Under the pieces are notes generated by a model. The model did not search any database and was not told the origin of the DNA. It saw nothing but the letters and a program-made list of their open reading frames with translations. A stretch of DNA of 64,000 nucleotides from Holothuria scabra. Its lineage: Eukaryota; Echinodermata; Holothuroidea; Aspidochirotida; Holothuriidae. The DNA lies in contig CM074195.1 in the NCBI GenBank assembly GCA_037179385.1, positions 25,504,087 through 25,568,086 of the forward strand, written 5' to 3'. Shown here piece after piece: positions 53,651 to 64,000 of the stretch (positions within the stretch are counted from its first letter, which is position 1; every line of letters starts with the position of its first letter). Position numbers and translations under genes: made by a program.

Positions 53651-54100
53651 ACCAAATGTTGAACAAAAAATCTAAAATGGAAAACATCAGTACATTTAAT
53701 AGCGCAAACGGGGGAAATACAATGCCAAATCTTCGGTAGGATTTCAACCCACATGAGGCAATAGAGTCGTATATACTTAAGAATGGAGTCGAGCGCCTCT
53801 ATTTCCGTAGTCTTGATCAAGACGTTAGTAACTTTTCCACTTCTCAGATTTTATATGATGAGGGCACCTGCCATCTAGACTGTAAGTTTCGTTCATTATG
53901 GGTTACTGACATGGAATAAGGGCGGGCTGTAGGTATGAGATTTTACAATAAGTTACTGGAAGATACAACACCATCGTCTTAACACAAGACTACTATTTTC
54001 GGAGTCTGAGAGTCTTGCCGAAGATTTGGCATTGCATTTCCCCCGTTTGCACTATTAAATGTACTGATGTTTCCCATTCTAGATTTTTTTAACATTTGGT
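53651..54100. mobile_element. Inverted repeat with ~90-bp arms, nested MITE inside
   Basis: The arm at 53651-53740 (ACCAAATGTTGAAC, ACATCAGTACATTTAATAG, AAATACAATGCCAAATCTTC) is mirrored at 54011-54100 with few mismatches. Between the arms sits the short MITE 53808-53992. Confidence 0.7.
53808..53992. mobile_element. Short MITE with TAGTCTTGATCAAGAC ends, copy 2
   Basis: The ends TAGTCTTGATCAAGACG and CGTCTTAACACAAGACTA mirror each other and match the element at 39695-39892. Flanking octamers TATTTCCG and TATTTTCG match at 7 of 8. Confidence 0.6.
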
Positions 54101-54273
54101 CTTCCTGATCCTGGCTTTCATGACTCTTCCTTCCTACCTTTTCTCCATTAACTTAGGCTTCATTTTAGTAACCATATTCTGTGAGAAATTTTCAAATCAG
54201 TTCTTTAGACGCTATTGCATCAGAATCGTTGAGAAAGCCACCAATTAACTGTATGTATTCGGTTGCAATTAGC

Positions 54274-54477
54274 CAGTGGCGTAGTCACGGGGGAGGTGAT
54301 GGGGGTTAGGACCCCCATGACCCAACCTTGTAATGCAAAAAACACCCCAAAATAGCGGTTTTTACTCTCTATCCTAATTCTTTCCCTCATTTCGTGCCCC
54401 CATTTCCCATTCCCCAGGGAACACCACCCCCCCCCCCACCCCCACCCCCCCATGACACAATCCTGGCTACGCGCCTG
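54274..54477. mobile_element. hAT-like MITE, 204 bp
   Basis: Flanked by an exact 8-bp duplication CAATTAGC (54266-54273 and 54478-54485). The ends CAGTGGCGTAGTCACGG and CCTGGCTACGCGCCTG are imperfect inverted repeats of the same type as the 3.4-kb element at 48677. C-rich runs lie near the right end. Confidence 0.8.
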
Positions 54478-54485
54478 CAATTAGC

Positions 54486-56252
54486 AACGGTTTTCTTAGC
54501 ATTGAATGGTTCCCTTTTTAGAGAGGAGTGCGAATCTCCCCGAGATGAAACCGATTCTATACTTCAAGTAATTATAAAGGTCTCAACAACTATAGTAGGC
54601 CATAAATTCCAATAGATTTTGACTCACGTTTTCTATGAAAAATTACGGACCTTCGCAGTACCTATAAGGTTGCTTTGACTTGTCTCAGCAGTTTCTTTAA
54701 TCCTTTGGTTGCTTATCATAATCGTACAGCTTTCATCGTTTTGCCTAATATCCTCTCATGTTTTCAAAAATCCTAAACAGGACAGTCGTGACCGAAACCT
54801 GGGGTGTAGAAATTCTAAAAGAGGGACAAGAAAGAGATTAACCTGTGACATTGACAGATCAAGCCTAGATTCAAAGAGAGCAAATAGCATCCCTCTGCGA
54901 CCATCAAGCAAAAATGTATGACCTTACTGAACAGTTGTCTCATTTTCACATTTGTGAAACTCCGTGTCACCGGACGTAGAACAAGAAGGCGTACCGCCCC
55001 CTTGCTTTCCGACCTCTGAGACTCCAAAAAAAAAGTTCGGAAATGCCATCGGGTGGCATAACCTACCGATGATCAAGTAACACTGGTCAACTAAAATGCA
55101 GTTTCCCAATTCTCTCCAATAGAGTTTCCATATTTTCAATTTTTTTTCTACAGGAATAAAAATTTTGCCGCAAATTGCAGTTCCGAATGAAACAATTTTG
55201 GAAACTTTCTCTGGCTCTAGAAATAACGACTTATCGGAAATTTGTCCTATGTGACACCACATCATCAAGTGACCACTGTATTGTTTTCCAAAATTTTCTT
55301 TCATAAAATTCCAAGTTATTTTCCAATGTAAGCTTTCTATTTTTAAAGATTGGTCTTGAAAGGAAACAAAATTTTGAAAACGTTTTTAATGTCAAAGTAA
55401 AGCTTCAATCCGCAGGCCAAAGATAACATTATGTAACAACCTGACAACAACAATCTTCAGGTGCCGTGCATCTCGGAATTTGTAAAACGGTGAGCACATT
55501 AAATTATCCCCAAACTTTCCTAATAGAATTTCCTTGTAGTATCTAGAATGCAAACGATTAATAAGACTTACAAAACACAAGATCCATGTTTTCAAAAATG
55601 TTTTTGAAAAAAAAAAATTCTGCACTTGTGAGCCACGTAAATTGCTTTCCCGACACACACAGTAATGTTCACACTTAAGTCGGAAAGCCTGGGTGCTTGG
55701 CCCCTGGAGAAATGTGTAGCTACCCTACTGTGACAAGTATAGTGATATGCTTCATCAATGAACGGCAGGTTTTGCCATGCTTGTCAGAGTAAGTTATCTC
55801 CATTGAAAATCGGAACTCTTTCAAGTAACTTTTAAGTATCAAAACCATATAAATGCAGATTTCTCTCAAGATCCAAGAAGTGTCTTTTCCTGTAATCTGT
55901 AATCTAAAAGAAGGCCTTCACCACTGCAAAATGTTCTCAGACGTAAAATTTCATAAAGAAACAAAAAGCAATAACTATTCTCGACACTTTTGGAAAGCTT
56001 CGACGAAAAATGTTTCTTCGGCCTCTTTCGTTCAAAAGTTGCAAAAAGTTCTGGGATGTTTTCAATTGAAATGAAATGAAGTGAAATTACCAGACATCGC
56101 GGGCAGACAGAAGGATGTGTCAGGTGCGGCGGAACGGAAAATATATTGCCTTTGGCAGCCGAGTGTCAGCAAGGGTATCTAAGGGGAGCACCAACATCAG
56201 TTGGCGCGGAGCGCACATGACAAAGTTTTGACTTGCGCCGGAACGTCACCTC
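54486..56252. other. Non-coding stretch
   Basis: No gene recognised. Near 56190-56235 the - strand carries part of a ~175-bp repeat unit (ACCAACATCAGTTGGCGCGG), directly left of the palindrome. Confidence 0.5.
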
Positions 56253-56612
56253 CACTCTAAAATCAGAAGAGTGAACTTAGTCACTCTTTGATGGAGTGAA
56301 AAGTGTAAATTCTCTCCATTAGAGTGATAATTCACTCCAAGAAGATTGAAATTCACTCTAAAAAGAGCGAAACTCCCTTAAAACGAGCAGAGTTTCACTC
56401 TTGATGGAGTGCCTACAGTGATCGTTCTTTAAAAAAGAGTGATCATTGCAGGCACTCGTGGAAGAGTGAATTTTCCCTCTTCCTGTAGTGTATCGCTCTC
56501 TTTTTGGAGTGAGTTTCACTCCTCTTGGAGTGAATTATCACTCTAATGGAGTGAATTCACACTTTTCACTCTATCAAAGAGTGAATAAGTTCACTCTTTT
56601 ACTTTCAGAGTG
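56253..56612. mobile_element. Near-perfect 360-bp palindromic fold-back element
   Basis: The left arm begins CACTCTAAAATCAGAAGAGT and is mirrored to the right end (ACTCTTTTACTTTCAGAGTG) over about 125 bp with few mismatches. The centre forms its own hairpin (GAGTGCCTACAGTGATC against GATCATTGCAGGCACTC) near 56405-56458. The word AGAGTGAA or TTCACTCT fills both arms. The dinucleotide TC flanks each side. No coding capacity. Confidence 0.8.
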
Positions 56613-57104
56613 TCCATATTGTCCTCAGCTGCATGTCCCCTGTCTTAATATATGGATCTCATGTTTGATATTTCTCATCAACATCCACTCCAATATTCTT
56701 CCCACGGTCACCACTTTTTGGAGCTGCTTTTTTTAAATATTGGGGGAGGCTTAACATTCCTTTAGTCCTCCACTTTTTCATTAAGACACTCAAAGTCGCC
56801 GCCCGGTTCGGTCGCCACTGGGATATGCTGGAGTACAAAGTGTCAATTTTTCCCTTGAAAATGACATTTATTCTGATTGTTTGTATGATAATTTTGCAAT
56901 TTGCTCATTTTATTGAAGTGAACGTTTGAATTGCAAACGAAGCCTCAATTAAACGGCTGCTTAGATTCTAACTCACAGGCCCATAAAATGCCATTTCTGG
57001 CTGTCCGAGGAGTCGCGATTTCCCAAAATGTTATGTACGCTCTGCCTCCACTGGTCGTTGCACTCCGCCGCGATAGCTGACCGATCGAGTCAGAAATCCT
57101 CTCT

Positions 57105-57310
57105 TAAAGGGAAAAAGCAGTCATCCCAACTTGAAGTAGTGTAGCAGACTGTCCAGGCTGCTTCATGATTGGCTGTTAAGAATCATGTGACAACATTGTT
57201 TTCCTTCAATTGTGAAATTTACTGCCTGGTTTACCCTGAATATGCAATATTAAAGTCTAAAATAGATGAAAGATGCTTTGAAAAGAAGTAATAGTCCGGC
57301 TCTAGATTGA
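57105..57310 (+). repeat. Dispersed repeat, + copy (partner at 36660)
   Basis: Matches 36660-36925 in inverted orientation, with a ~175-bp repeat unit just to its left (57000-57070), as at the partner locus. Confidence 0.55.
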
Positions 57311-58011
57311 GGTAAGTGCCACCTGGAATGGTCATTAATGCCACTATGTTTTATCGTTTTCCAAACATGTCTATTAACTCATCTTCAAGTTCATCGGTAA
57401 ACAAAATAGTTACCCCATTGTCCGAAAATGCTGACTACGACACTTGGCCCTCTTCTGTCCATTCATGATTTCTAACTGGCTGTAAGTGGTATCTGCCAGT
57501 GTTGTAGTGGAGACTATCATATATCCGAGACCTAGACTAGAAGATGTCGAGACCGAGACCAAAGGCAGAACTTCACGACCAAGGCCGAACGCACATGTTG
57601 CATAGAAAAATACACCGTCCAAAGATCTGAATAATTTTTACCCAACTTTATCACCTTCTGCTCTGAAAACAATATGTAGAACTAAGATTGCATCGTCATT
57701 GATTTTTACATTTTTTTATTTTATCATATGCAAAACACAGAATTAATAATTCACTCTTATCCAAATATTTTTCTAATATGACCCTTCTCGCTAAATTGAA
57801 GTTAGTGCTACAGGTGTGAAGTGTTAGGAATTTGATGCCGATTGATGCAACTGAGTTTGTCCAACCCAAAGAAAAATGAGTCACAGAACTCTATGTAGTT
57901 TAAGGAAAAATTTGCCGTTGGAACAAATATAAACATGGACTACTCACAGCCTCACAGAATGCCTTCATTGCACTTGAAGAACATGTCTTCAGAGAGGAGT
58001 GCTCGATGTGG
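57311..58011. other. Non-coding stretch
   Basis: No gene recognised. Confidence 0.5.
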
Positions 58012-58161
58012 GACAACTTCAGTGGCGGCACCGAGGGAGGGGGCATTGGGGCATTTGCCCACCTGCAGTGAGAACCTTTTCCCCCAGTTGCCGTCGCCCA
58101 AACCAACTTCCTGGGTACAGTGGACTGGCAGGGGTCTTCTAGGCAAAGTGATTCACACTAA

Positions 58162-58165
<4 letters not shown>

Positions 58166-58195
<30 letters not shown>
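58166..58195 (-). repeat. Poly(A) tail of the Tx1-type LINE
   Basis: Thirty T residues on the + strand, i.e. a poly(A) tail on the - strand, about 115 bases after the LINE stop codon and close to an AATAAA signal. Confidence 0.85.
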
Positions 58196-58198
<3 letters not shown>

Positions 58199-58309
58199 AT
58201 CTCATTTATTTCGAATTTTATAGTCATTATTTAGAACTTAAGCATTACAATGTTTACAAGACGAAACTTAAAACAACAATCAATTACTTCAAATTATAAT
58301 AACAATATA

Positions 58310-59605
58310 TTAAGGTGTATACAGCCTACTCGTCTTCGAACAATAATTGGCAGGAGGAAAATGTTTTTTGAGTTCCTCATTTAATATATAGCGTTTTGAT
58401 TTACCGGGGACACCTCTGGAGATCCTTTTTTCTACTTCTATTGCAAACTTAAACTTGTAAATGAAATTGTCAATTGTAGGGAGAGAACAGTTTTGCTTCG
58501 ATTGATAGATAAAATATTTGACATGAAAAATTAAAAAAATTAATGGGTGTTTGTGAAGTAACTTGAAACCAAAATAAATATCCTCCTTGGAAAAGAAAAA
58601 CTGTTTATTCAATAAGCATTTCTCAACTTCTAGCAAAAAGGAAGAGATTACATGACATTCCCAGAATAAGTGTTCAAGTGTCTCGTCATGGAGGTTACAA
58701 AAGGAACATAATGGGTTATCCCGAATATTCACCAAAAAAAGCAGATGATTTGTTCCCCAAATTCTGTGGAGAAATCTATATTGGAAGTATTGTAGCTTAA
58801 CCTCCCTGACAGAGTGCCACGGACTTGAGAAAATGTTTTCCCAATCATCATCACTGAGTTTAAAATTATCAGACCACTTTGAAATGGCTTTATGAGGAGT
58901 TGACGCCGTCTTGACTAAATTCAAATAAACAAACTTTGTCACTTTCTTGTTATTCTGTATACTGTCTAAGAAGCGTTCTTCTTTACTTGTATTTTGTGTG
59001 TCAAGTAGGTTACAATTTCTCCACTCTCTGGGCACTGCAGAGACCAAATCCCAGTATAAAGTAAAATAGCAATGGTTAATATTAAATTTATCTAAAAATT
59101 CCTTGTAAGAAAGGACATTTCCATTCTCATGCAAGATGTCATTGACATACATAACCTTTTTCTCAAACATGGACTTGTAAAATATTACTTCATTATTTAC
59201 CTTAATATGTGAATTATTCCACATAATTTCATTTCTATGGTCATAATCACAATCCGGATGTGAATGAGTAAAAGATAGCCATGCTTCAGTTGCATGTAGA
59301 ATAAAAACATTGTTAATATTAGAAATGTCTCTTGAGTTACAATTACACTTAAACAAAAAAGCCCCTCCATATCTTTCCAGATAGAGGTCAAAGAACAATT
59401 TTCAAAACCCATGTGTATTATCTGTATATCTCCGGACCCAAGTGCATTTAAGACCCCTAATGAAACTATCTAAGTGAATAATATTGAGTCCTCCAAGATG
59501 ATAAGGGTTAATTACCGTCCTCCGTCTAATTTTCTCTGGTTTACCCGACCATATAAAATCAAAAATTAACGTATTCAAGTCTTTTACAAGACTAAATCCT
59601 GCCAA
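58310..59605 (-). pseudogene. Tx1/L1-like LINE ORF2 C-terminal part, 5'-truncated
   Basis: On the - strand the first part (59605-59402) reads LIFDFIWSGKPEKIRRRTVI and HLGGLNIIHLDSFIRGLKCT, the segment after the reverse transcriptase in Tx1-type ORF2 proteins. One frame change near 59400 leads to a 362-codon open frame with WHSVREVKLQYFQYRFLHRI and the cysteine-histidine motif PLCSFCNLHDETLEHLFWEC, then a basic C-terminus. The reverse transcriptase and endonuclease are absent because the copy is 5'-truncated at about 59620. It cannot move itself. Confidence 0.85.
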
Positions 59606-60003
59606 CAGGTTGAACCATTCTTAAGTTTTAAAGTAAAACTATATAAGCCATTTCCTGTCATTGAAACTTTTCACTGGCAGGGCAAGCTTTTGCAGTGACT
59701 TTTACTACACTACCCCTAGCCCACGAACCTCAGACCAAAAGTTCCACACTCTGTGCAGGTACTACGCATATGCCTTTAATGTAGTTGCTTGCATGCGCTA
59801 GTCCTGCCTTTAGAATCGTACCGGTTCAAGCTGCAAGCAACCAACACTCACTCGGTTACTGATTATTGCTTATATTTTACTACATAATATTTCACTTCAA
59901 GGACATTTGCAGTGACCAGTTACACTATCACATGTACATAGATGGCGACAGGAGGATAGACTGATACATTAAAATCATTTGAAATCATTTATTGCAATAT
60001 TGG

Positions 60004-60036
60004 ATCAGGGAGTTGCAACTGTTGCAACTCCCTGAT
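60004..60036. repeat. Perfect 33-bp palindrome
   Basis: ATCAGGGAGTTGCAAC, one T, then its exact reverse complement. It is extrudable as a 16-bp hairpin with essentially no loop. Confidence 0.9.
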
Positions 60037-60117
60037 TGGATGATGGATTATGAACCAGAATTCACCTATCCCGAGGACTGCAGGAATATGCTAAAACCTT
60101 GGAGCTTCCGGGAATTT

Positions 60118-60400
60118 CGCTCCTTGGTTCAGTACCCAACCAGGGGCCATAAGGCGGGCTCGTGGATCCCACCCGCCTCTCACGAGGAAGGTCCGGGTTC
60201 TATTCTCAGGTCGAGTCATAGGCCTACTAAAGACTCTAAAATGGAACCTACTGCCGTTGTAGCCATGGGGAAGGGAAAACAAATCAGTGAGCCACGACTG
60301 GAAAAAAGGACTGTGGCCGGCTCGACTTGAACCAACAGGTTGGAAACTGGGCGGTAATACTCTAACTAACCAACTAAATAACTAACTAACTATCTAACTA
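60118..60400 (+). mobile_element. tRNA-derived SINE, copy 3
   Basis: The head contains CCGCCTCTCACGAGG (Glu-like anticodon arm) and the B-box-like CCGGGTTCTATTCTC. The shared body follows (CAGTGAGCCACGACTGG, GGCTCGACTTGAACC, GGAAACTGGGCGG) and then a (CTAA)n-type tail to about 60420. Confidence 0.8.
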
Positions 60401-60479
60401 ACTGACTGACTAGCTAAATAACTCGATTTCGCTCTTGGGGCGATTTTTTTCCCCAACAGTTTCTCATGCCCTCCATTTA

Positions 60480-60512
60480 CCCCCCCCCCCCCACACACAC
60501 ACACACACACAC
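60480..60512 (+). repeat. Poly(C) run followed by (CA)n
   Basis: About 13 C residues then about 10 CA units, close to the right end of the hAT-like element. Confidence 0.9.
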
Positions 60513-60549
60513 GCACTTTTGAAATCCTCGTGCCGCCACTGGACATCTT

Positions 60550-61072
60550 GAGCAATTTTCATGTGAAACTGCTATAGTTGTTCATACTGTTTTCCAGTTT
60601 AGCCAAATTAAGGGTACTCAGAAACCAGATTGAGTTAAATCCAAAATAGCCAGAAGAGAATAGCGCTAAACGAAGAATGGGAATTTGGGGGTATTCAACA
60701 CACACAGTGAACATGCAATGCAGTGCAGTACAGGACTGCCTTTTGGCTAAGATCATGTGTAATATCTGTTCTTTTCAACCAGTCTAGAATGGAGCCATAC
60801 ATGACAGACCAGTGATAGTTTGAGACTGCCCCACACGGGGCACGGGAAGGCAACAAAGACATGTCAAAGGTCTTGTTTTGTGATTCATACGTTCTCTTAA
60901 CCGTTGAAATCTTATTTGATTAACGCCTTTTAGTCGCTGACTACCAAACAGCAAACAAACGAATTCTTCTAATTGCCAATTCAAACTTTCCTAAGGTAGC
61001 CAATCTGTCCCTGCTTCTTGAAATGCTGGCAAAAATCGTGCAATATCTTTTAAAATATTCCAGCACGTTGTT
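60550..61072. other. Non-coding stretch
   Basis: No gene recognised. Confidence 0.5.
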
Positions 61073-61327
61073 TTAGCCTTTCGAAAACTGCAGAAATGTA
61101 ATCATTCCATCATTCCCAGCAAAGGCATGAAAACCAATATATGCGGTCTTTTCTTCGAGCAACAAATCAACGTCAGACAAACGGAATATTTGGCAATTTT
61201 TCCCGTGACTGAAGTCTACATACACTCCTTTACACTCTTCTGTAATTAGAGCTATGGTTATTACATTAATGTCAACGTCTCCGGATGGGTTCCGTATCAT
61301 GACTATAGGCCTTACCATTCCAATCAC
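61073..61327 (-). pseudogene. Fragment of a PIN/FEN1-like uncharacterised protein
   Basis: A - strand frame reads RNPSGDVDINVITIALI, then DFSHGKNCQIFRLSDVD and YIGFHAFAGNDGMITF. From memory, uncharacterised proteins expanded in corals, molluscs and fish share the series SPSGD-DI, G-GK--K and G-HA--GND, reminiscent of the aspartate-rich motifs of FEN1/PIN nucleases. It starts at GTG, has no credible upstream extension, and is probably a piece of a repeat-borne gene. Only the central part of the family is present. Function unknown. Confidence 0.4.
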
Positions 61328-61559
61328 AGCTCAAAGCATATGATGCATGCAGGGCTAATTTTGTTCCGCTTCTTTGTGATTGCTGGACAATTCATTCGAG
61401 ATATAGAAACACTGTTAACAACGTGAAAAACGTTGTCATTTGAATAGAAGTCCCATTTTAATTTTCAAAGCACTTCTGACCTCCCGACAAGTGATCACTC
61501 CTTAGATGAGGTTGATTAGATATGCTTTGTTTTCACCGGTTCGGGCATGTTACCTAACA

Positions 61560-62120
61560 ACTTTAGCATTAAAAGAAGGGTTTAAGGTCATATCAAGTTC
61601 TGATATGTTAGAGGTGTACTAATTCTAAGCATTTTGGTGAAATTTGCATTGAAATCCGATGAGTGGTTCTCAGGATATGAGCAATTTAAGTTGTCACATT
61701 TTCAACAAGAACTAAACTTGGAGCAAGCACATATGACATAATATCCTCACATTAATGGACAGTCTTTTGTTTTTCTTTAAACTTTAAATCCTATTTTCTC
61801 CTCACCAGTCCCATATTATCAAACTATGATTGCATAAGTGGCATGAGAACTTTTGAAACTTTGCAGTCCTATGGGGAGGTCCTATTCCAATCAACGTCAA
61901 GGTCAACACAACGGTCTGAAAAAACAAAGGGAAACAAAGCATTCCTTGTCAATGTGAGGAAGTGATATAATCTCTGCTGCCCTCAATTTCACTTTGGAAC
62001 ACAAATCTATTAAATTAATCTGCTGATATCTCGAGAAATACATGTACGATTTGAATGGAAATTTCATCACACTGGGTAGATTTAGTTCCGCTTTCACATG
62101 TGAAAACTGATTTTTTGCCT
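61560..62120 (+). repeat. Dispersed repeat, + orientation copy
   Basis: Matches 24370-25260 in inverted orientation (TTCTAAGCATTTTGGTGAAA, AAGCATTCCTTGTCAA, ATATCTCGAGAAATACATGT and others). No coding sequence. Confidence 0.55.
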
Positions 62121-62849
62121 AAACTTCCCCTTTAATTACTCAAGCCTGGTATACCCCTCCCCCTACAATTCACTAGTTTTTCAACACTTGATTATATACC
62201 TGATAATATTCTGTGCCCAAACGTGGGTAGGCTACATGCTAAAACTGAATTTTGTCCATTTTCAGCTCCTTTCGAATAAAAAATATCGTGCCATCTATTT
62301 AATTTCCGGGATAAAACTAACACTGACTTGAGTTCGTGAATACGTTTTAATGTATTTTTATCACCTTACCAAAGACATTTTGCAATCAAGAATATTGATT
62401 TGAACATTGCAAATATGCATTTGCCCCGGTGCAATTAATTTTATTGCGATGAGAGGGAATGATTTTGTAGTACATGTTAAAATGAAGAAAAATTAATATT
62501 TGTGTGGGATTGTTATCGCCAATCAATTAATTGGCATTTCTGAGCTGTGAAAGTAAGTTTTCAACATTTTTTTTTTCATTAGTGGGTTTTTCATTTGCCA
62601 GTCGTTCTTCATAAGTAAAGACACTGAAACTTTATCAGTGGTCTAACAGAGTAAAAGTAGATGTTATTAAACTATTTCAGGTCTATACAAGCCAAATAGA
62701 CTCATTTACTGTACACAATAAGAGGTGTGGCACTGAATTAATTGAAAAAACTAGTTGCTTTATCGCAATCATTGTGTTGCTGATTGCTGATTGCAATTCG
62801 TTGTTAAATCCTGTTGCATTTACGTCATGATCTGTTACTTATGTTATGG
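62121..62849. other. Non-coding stretch
   Basis: AT-rich; nothing recognised. Confidence 0.5.
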
Positions 62850-63545
62850 CATGTAAAGACATTGCTTATAAACTGCTTTGTCATTGTATATATTGTTTCC
62901 TTTACTGCTACAAAATTACTGCGAACCATTTTATGATGGTAAAGAATTTTGGTTTAAATTTCATGAAAAATGTGATGAACTCAATAAACGAGATGAAAAA
63001 AGGTGTTGCTATAGATGGCCATACCTCATAAAATCTTATAATTTCATGTGGTGTACCACAAGGATCGAGATACTAGGCCCCCTTCTTTTCCTGCATTACA
63101 TAAATTACCTACCTTCCTATACCCACAGACTAAAATTTTGCCTTTTTAGTGATGACACTAGCATTTTATTCAAAAGCAAAGATCTTTTGCCACCTGAATC
63201 TACTATTAATAACGATTTACGCATAATTTATAGGTGATTCCAGGCAAACAAACTCTCCCTTAATGTTAATAAAACAAGCTTGTTGTTTTTCTTCCTTCCC
63301 ACTCATAAAACCTATACTTAAAGCTTTCTTTGAACGGTGTGGGAATATGTGAAAACTCGTGTGTGAAAGTTCTCGGTGTCTTACTTGATCAGCATTTAAT
63401 TTGGAAAGCCCATGTTGATAATATTTGCTCTAAGGTAGCTCAGGGAGGTCCTAACACCTCCCTGGGTAGCTCAAGTTGTTGGTATTTTTCATAAAATTCA
63501 ATTTTCTGTTCCACAGAATATCTTAAAGTCATAGTACTACACGCT
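62850..63545 (+). pseudogene. LINE reverse transcriptase fragment (CR1/Jockey-like)
   Basis: The blocks CGVPQGS, GPLLFLHYINYLPSYTHRLK, LFSDDTSILFKSKDL, ANKLSLNVNKTS and VKVLGVLLDQHLIWKAHVDN appear in changing frames between about 63045 and 63425, so the copy is decayed. The active site reads FSDD instead of the usual FADD. Both ends are indistinct. Confidence 0.75.
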
Positions 63546-64000
63546 GTGTTGTTTGGACTGAGCAATCTGTAGAAAATGCCTCTTGAAATGTAGGAGGCAG
63601 TACAAGTAGCAATGAAGTAATCTTGAGTCAACCACTTCATAAAACAAACAAATAAAATCCCATAAAGTAACACATTTAAGGCGAGATTTTCAAATTATGA
63701 TACAGAATGATCTCTTTTCTATTTTCTATACTTTTGCAGAAACTTAAGAATCTGGCCATGACAAACATTTTTGCTCAAAACATCAAAAATATGATGATTT
63801 TGAAGAAAATGCATCACAGGTTATTCTAACTTTGCAATCACATCACACTTACATGTTGCACTGGCGTTTAGAAGGGCAGTGATCGACTCATGATAGTGAT
63901 CGACTCATGATAACTTACTATATGCCATATAGACAAACGTCATCACTTCATATTGATAACTCTCGTATAGAAAAGAATAAAACGTGTCTCAGAATATGCG
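63546..64000. other. Non-coding stretch at the right edge
   Basis: Contains an exact short direct repeat (GTGATCGACTCATGATA twice at 63880-63912). No gene. Confidence 0.5.

Larger units (their letters stand above)
58020..60541. mobile_element. hAT-like element hosting a LINE and a SINE
   Basis: The left end CAGTGGCGGCACCGAGG and right end CCTCGTGCCGCCACTG are inverted repeats. The octamers GACAACTT (58012-58019) and GACATCTT (60542-60549) match at 7 of 8. Inside are a poly(A)-tailed Tx1-type LINE (58166-59620), a 33-bp palindrome (60004-60036), a SINE (60118-60400) and a C run followed by CA repeats (60481-60512). No transposase is visible. Confidence 0.65.

Noticed and set aside
56814..56822. 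GTCGCCACTGG as the right end of another CAGTGGCG-type hAT element
   Set aside because: No left end with a matching octamer could be found within reach.
57935..58234. 99-codon + strand frame ending in a polyphenylalanine run
   Set aside because: The phenylalanines are the poly(T) complement of the LINE poly(A) tail; the rest is the left end of the hAT-like element.
1..64000. CRISPR arrays, bacterial operons, riboswitches or biosynthetic clusters
   Set aside because: The window is intron-containing animal DNA; the regular repeats seen are satellites or transposon parts and there are no spacer-repeat arrays.

Overview
This window is animal nuclear DNA. It is AT-rich, and the only host gene I can follow with confidence is split into seven coding exons by GT-AG introns of 1.6 to 7.4 kb. 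The rest is mostly transposable elements and their remains. The element mix (Ty3/gypsy, BEL/Pao, CR1/Jockey-type and Tx1-type LINEs, tRNA-derived SINEs, many short hAT-like elements, fold-back elements) fits a marine invertebrate deuterostome. A sea cucumber or other echinoderm is my best guess, but nothing here proves it.

Region by region. 1-3117: 3' part of a Ty3/gypsy retrotransposon with an unbroken pol frame and a short 3' LTR, apparently inserted in a LINE. 3118-6750: that LINE, split by a ~2.25-kb insertion holding an inverted-repeat element and eleven copies of a 156-bp satellite. 6751-11779: no firm gene; two weak exon candidates, a LINE tail and a striking excess of the word TACTGTA/TACAGTA. 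11780-35216: the D2HGDH gene (mitochondrial D-2-hydroxyglutarate dehydrogenase, FAD-dependent), + strand, 571 codons after splicing. Its introns hold SINEs, short inverted-repeat elements, tandem duplications and a LINE on the - strand. 35217-41323: intergenic DNA with two short inverted-repeat elements and SINE-like sequence. 41324-48046: a BEL/Pao element with two near-identical LTRs and a 5-bp target duplication, in which reverse transcriptase and RNase H are missing. 48669-54485: two hAT-like elements with exact 8-bp target duplications, one carrying a nested fold-back element, plus a knot of nested inverted-repeat elements at 53.2-54.1 kb. 54486-64000: an almost perfect 360-bp palindrome, a third hAT-like element holding a nested Tx1-type LINE and a SINE, dispersed repeats and a last LINE fragment.

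The D2HGDH exons together encode one enzyme that oxidises D-2-hydroxyglutarate to 2-oxoglutarate. No other sequence in the window looks functionally linked to it. The short hAT-like elements have no visible transposase, and the BEL element lacks its polymerase, so both would need enzymes supplied from elsewhere. The observations I rate highest are the polymerase-less BEL element, the satellite that repeats a nuclear-receptor-type direct-repeat motif, the two CACTCT-ended fold-back elements, and the TACTGTA excess.
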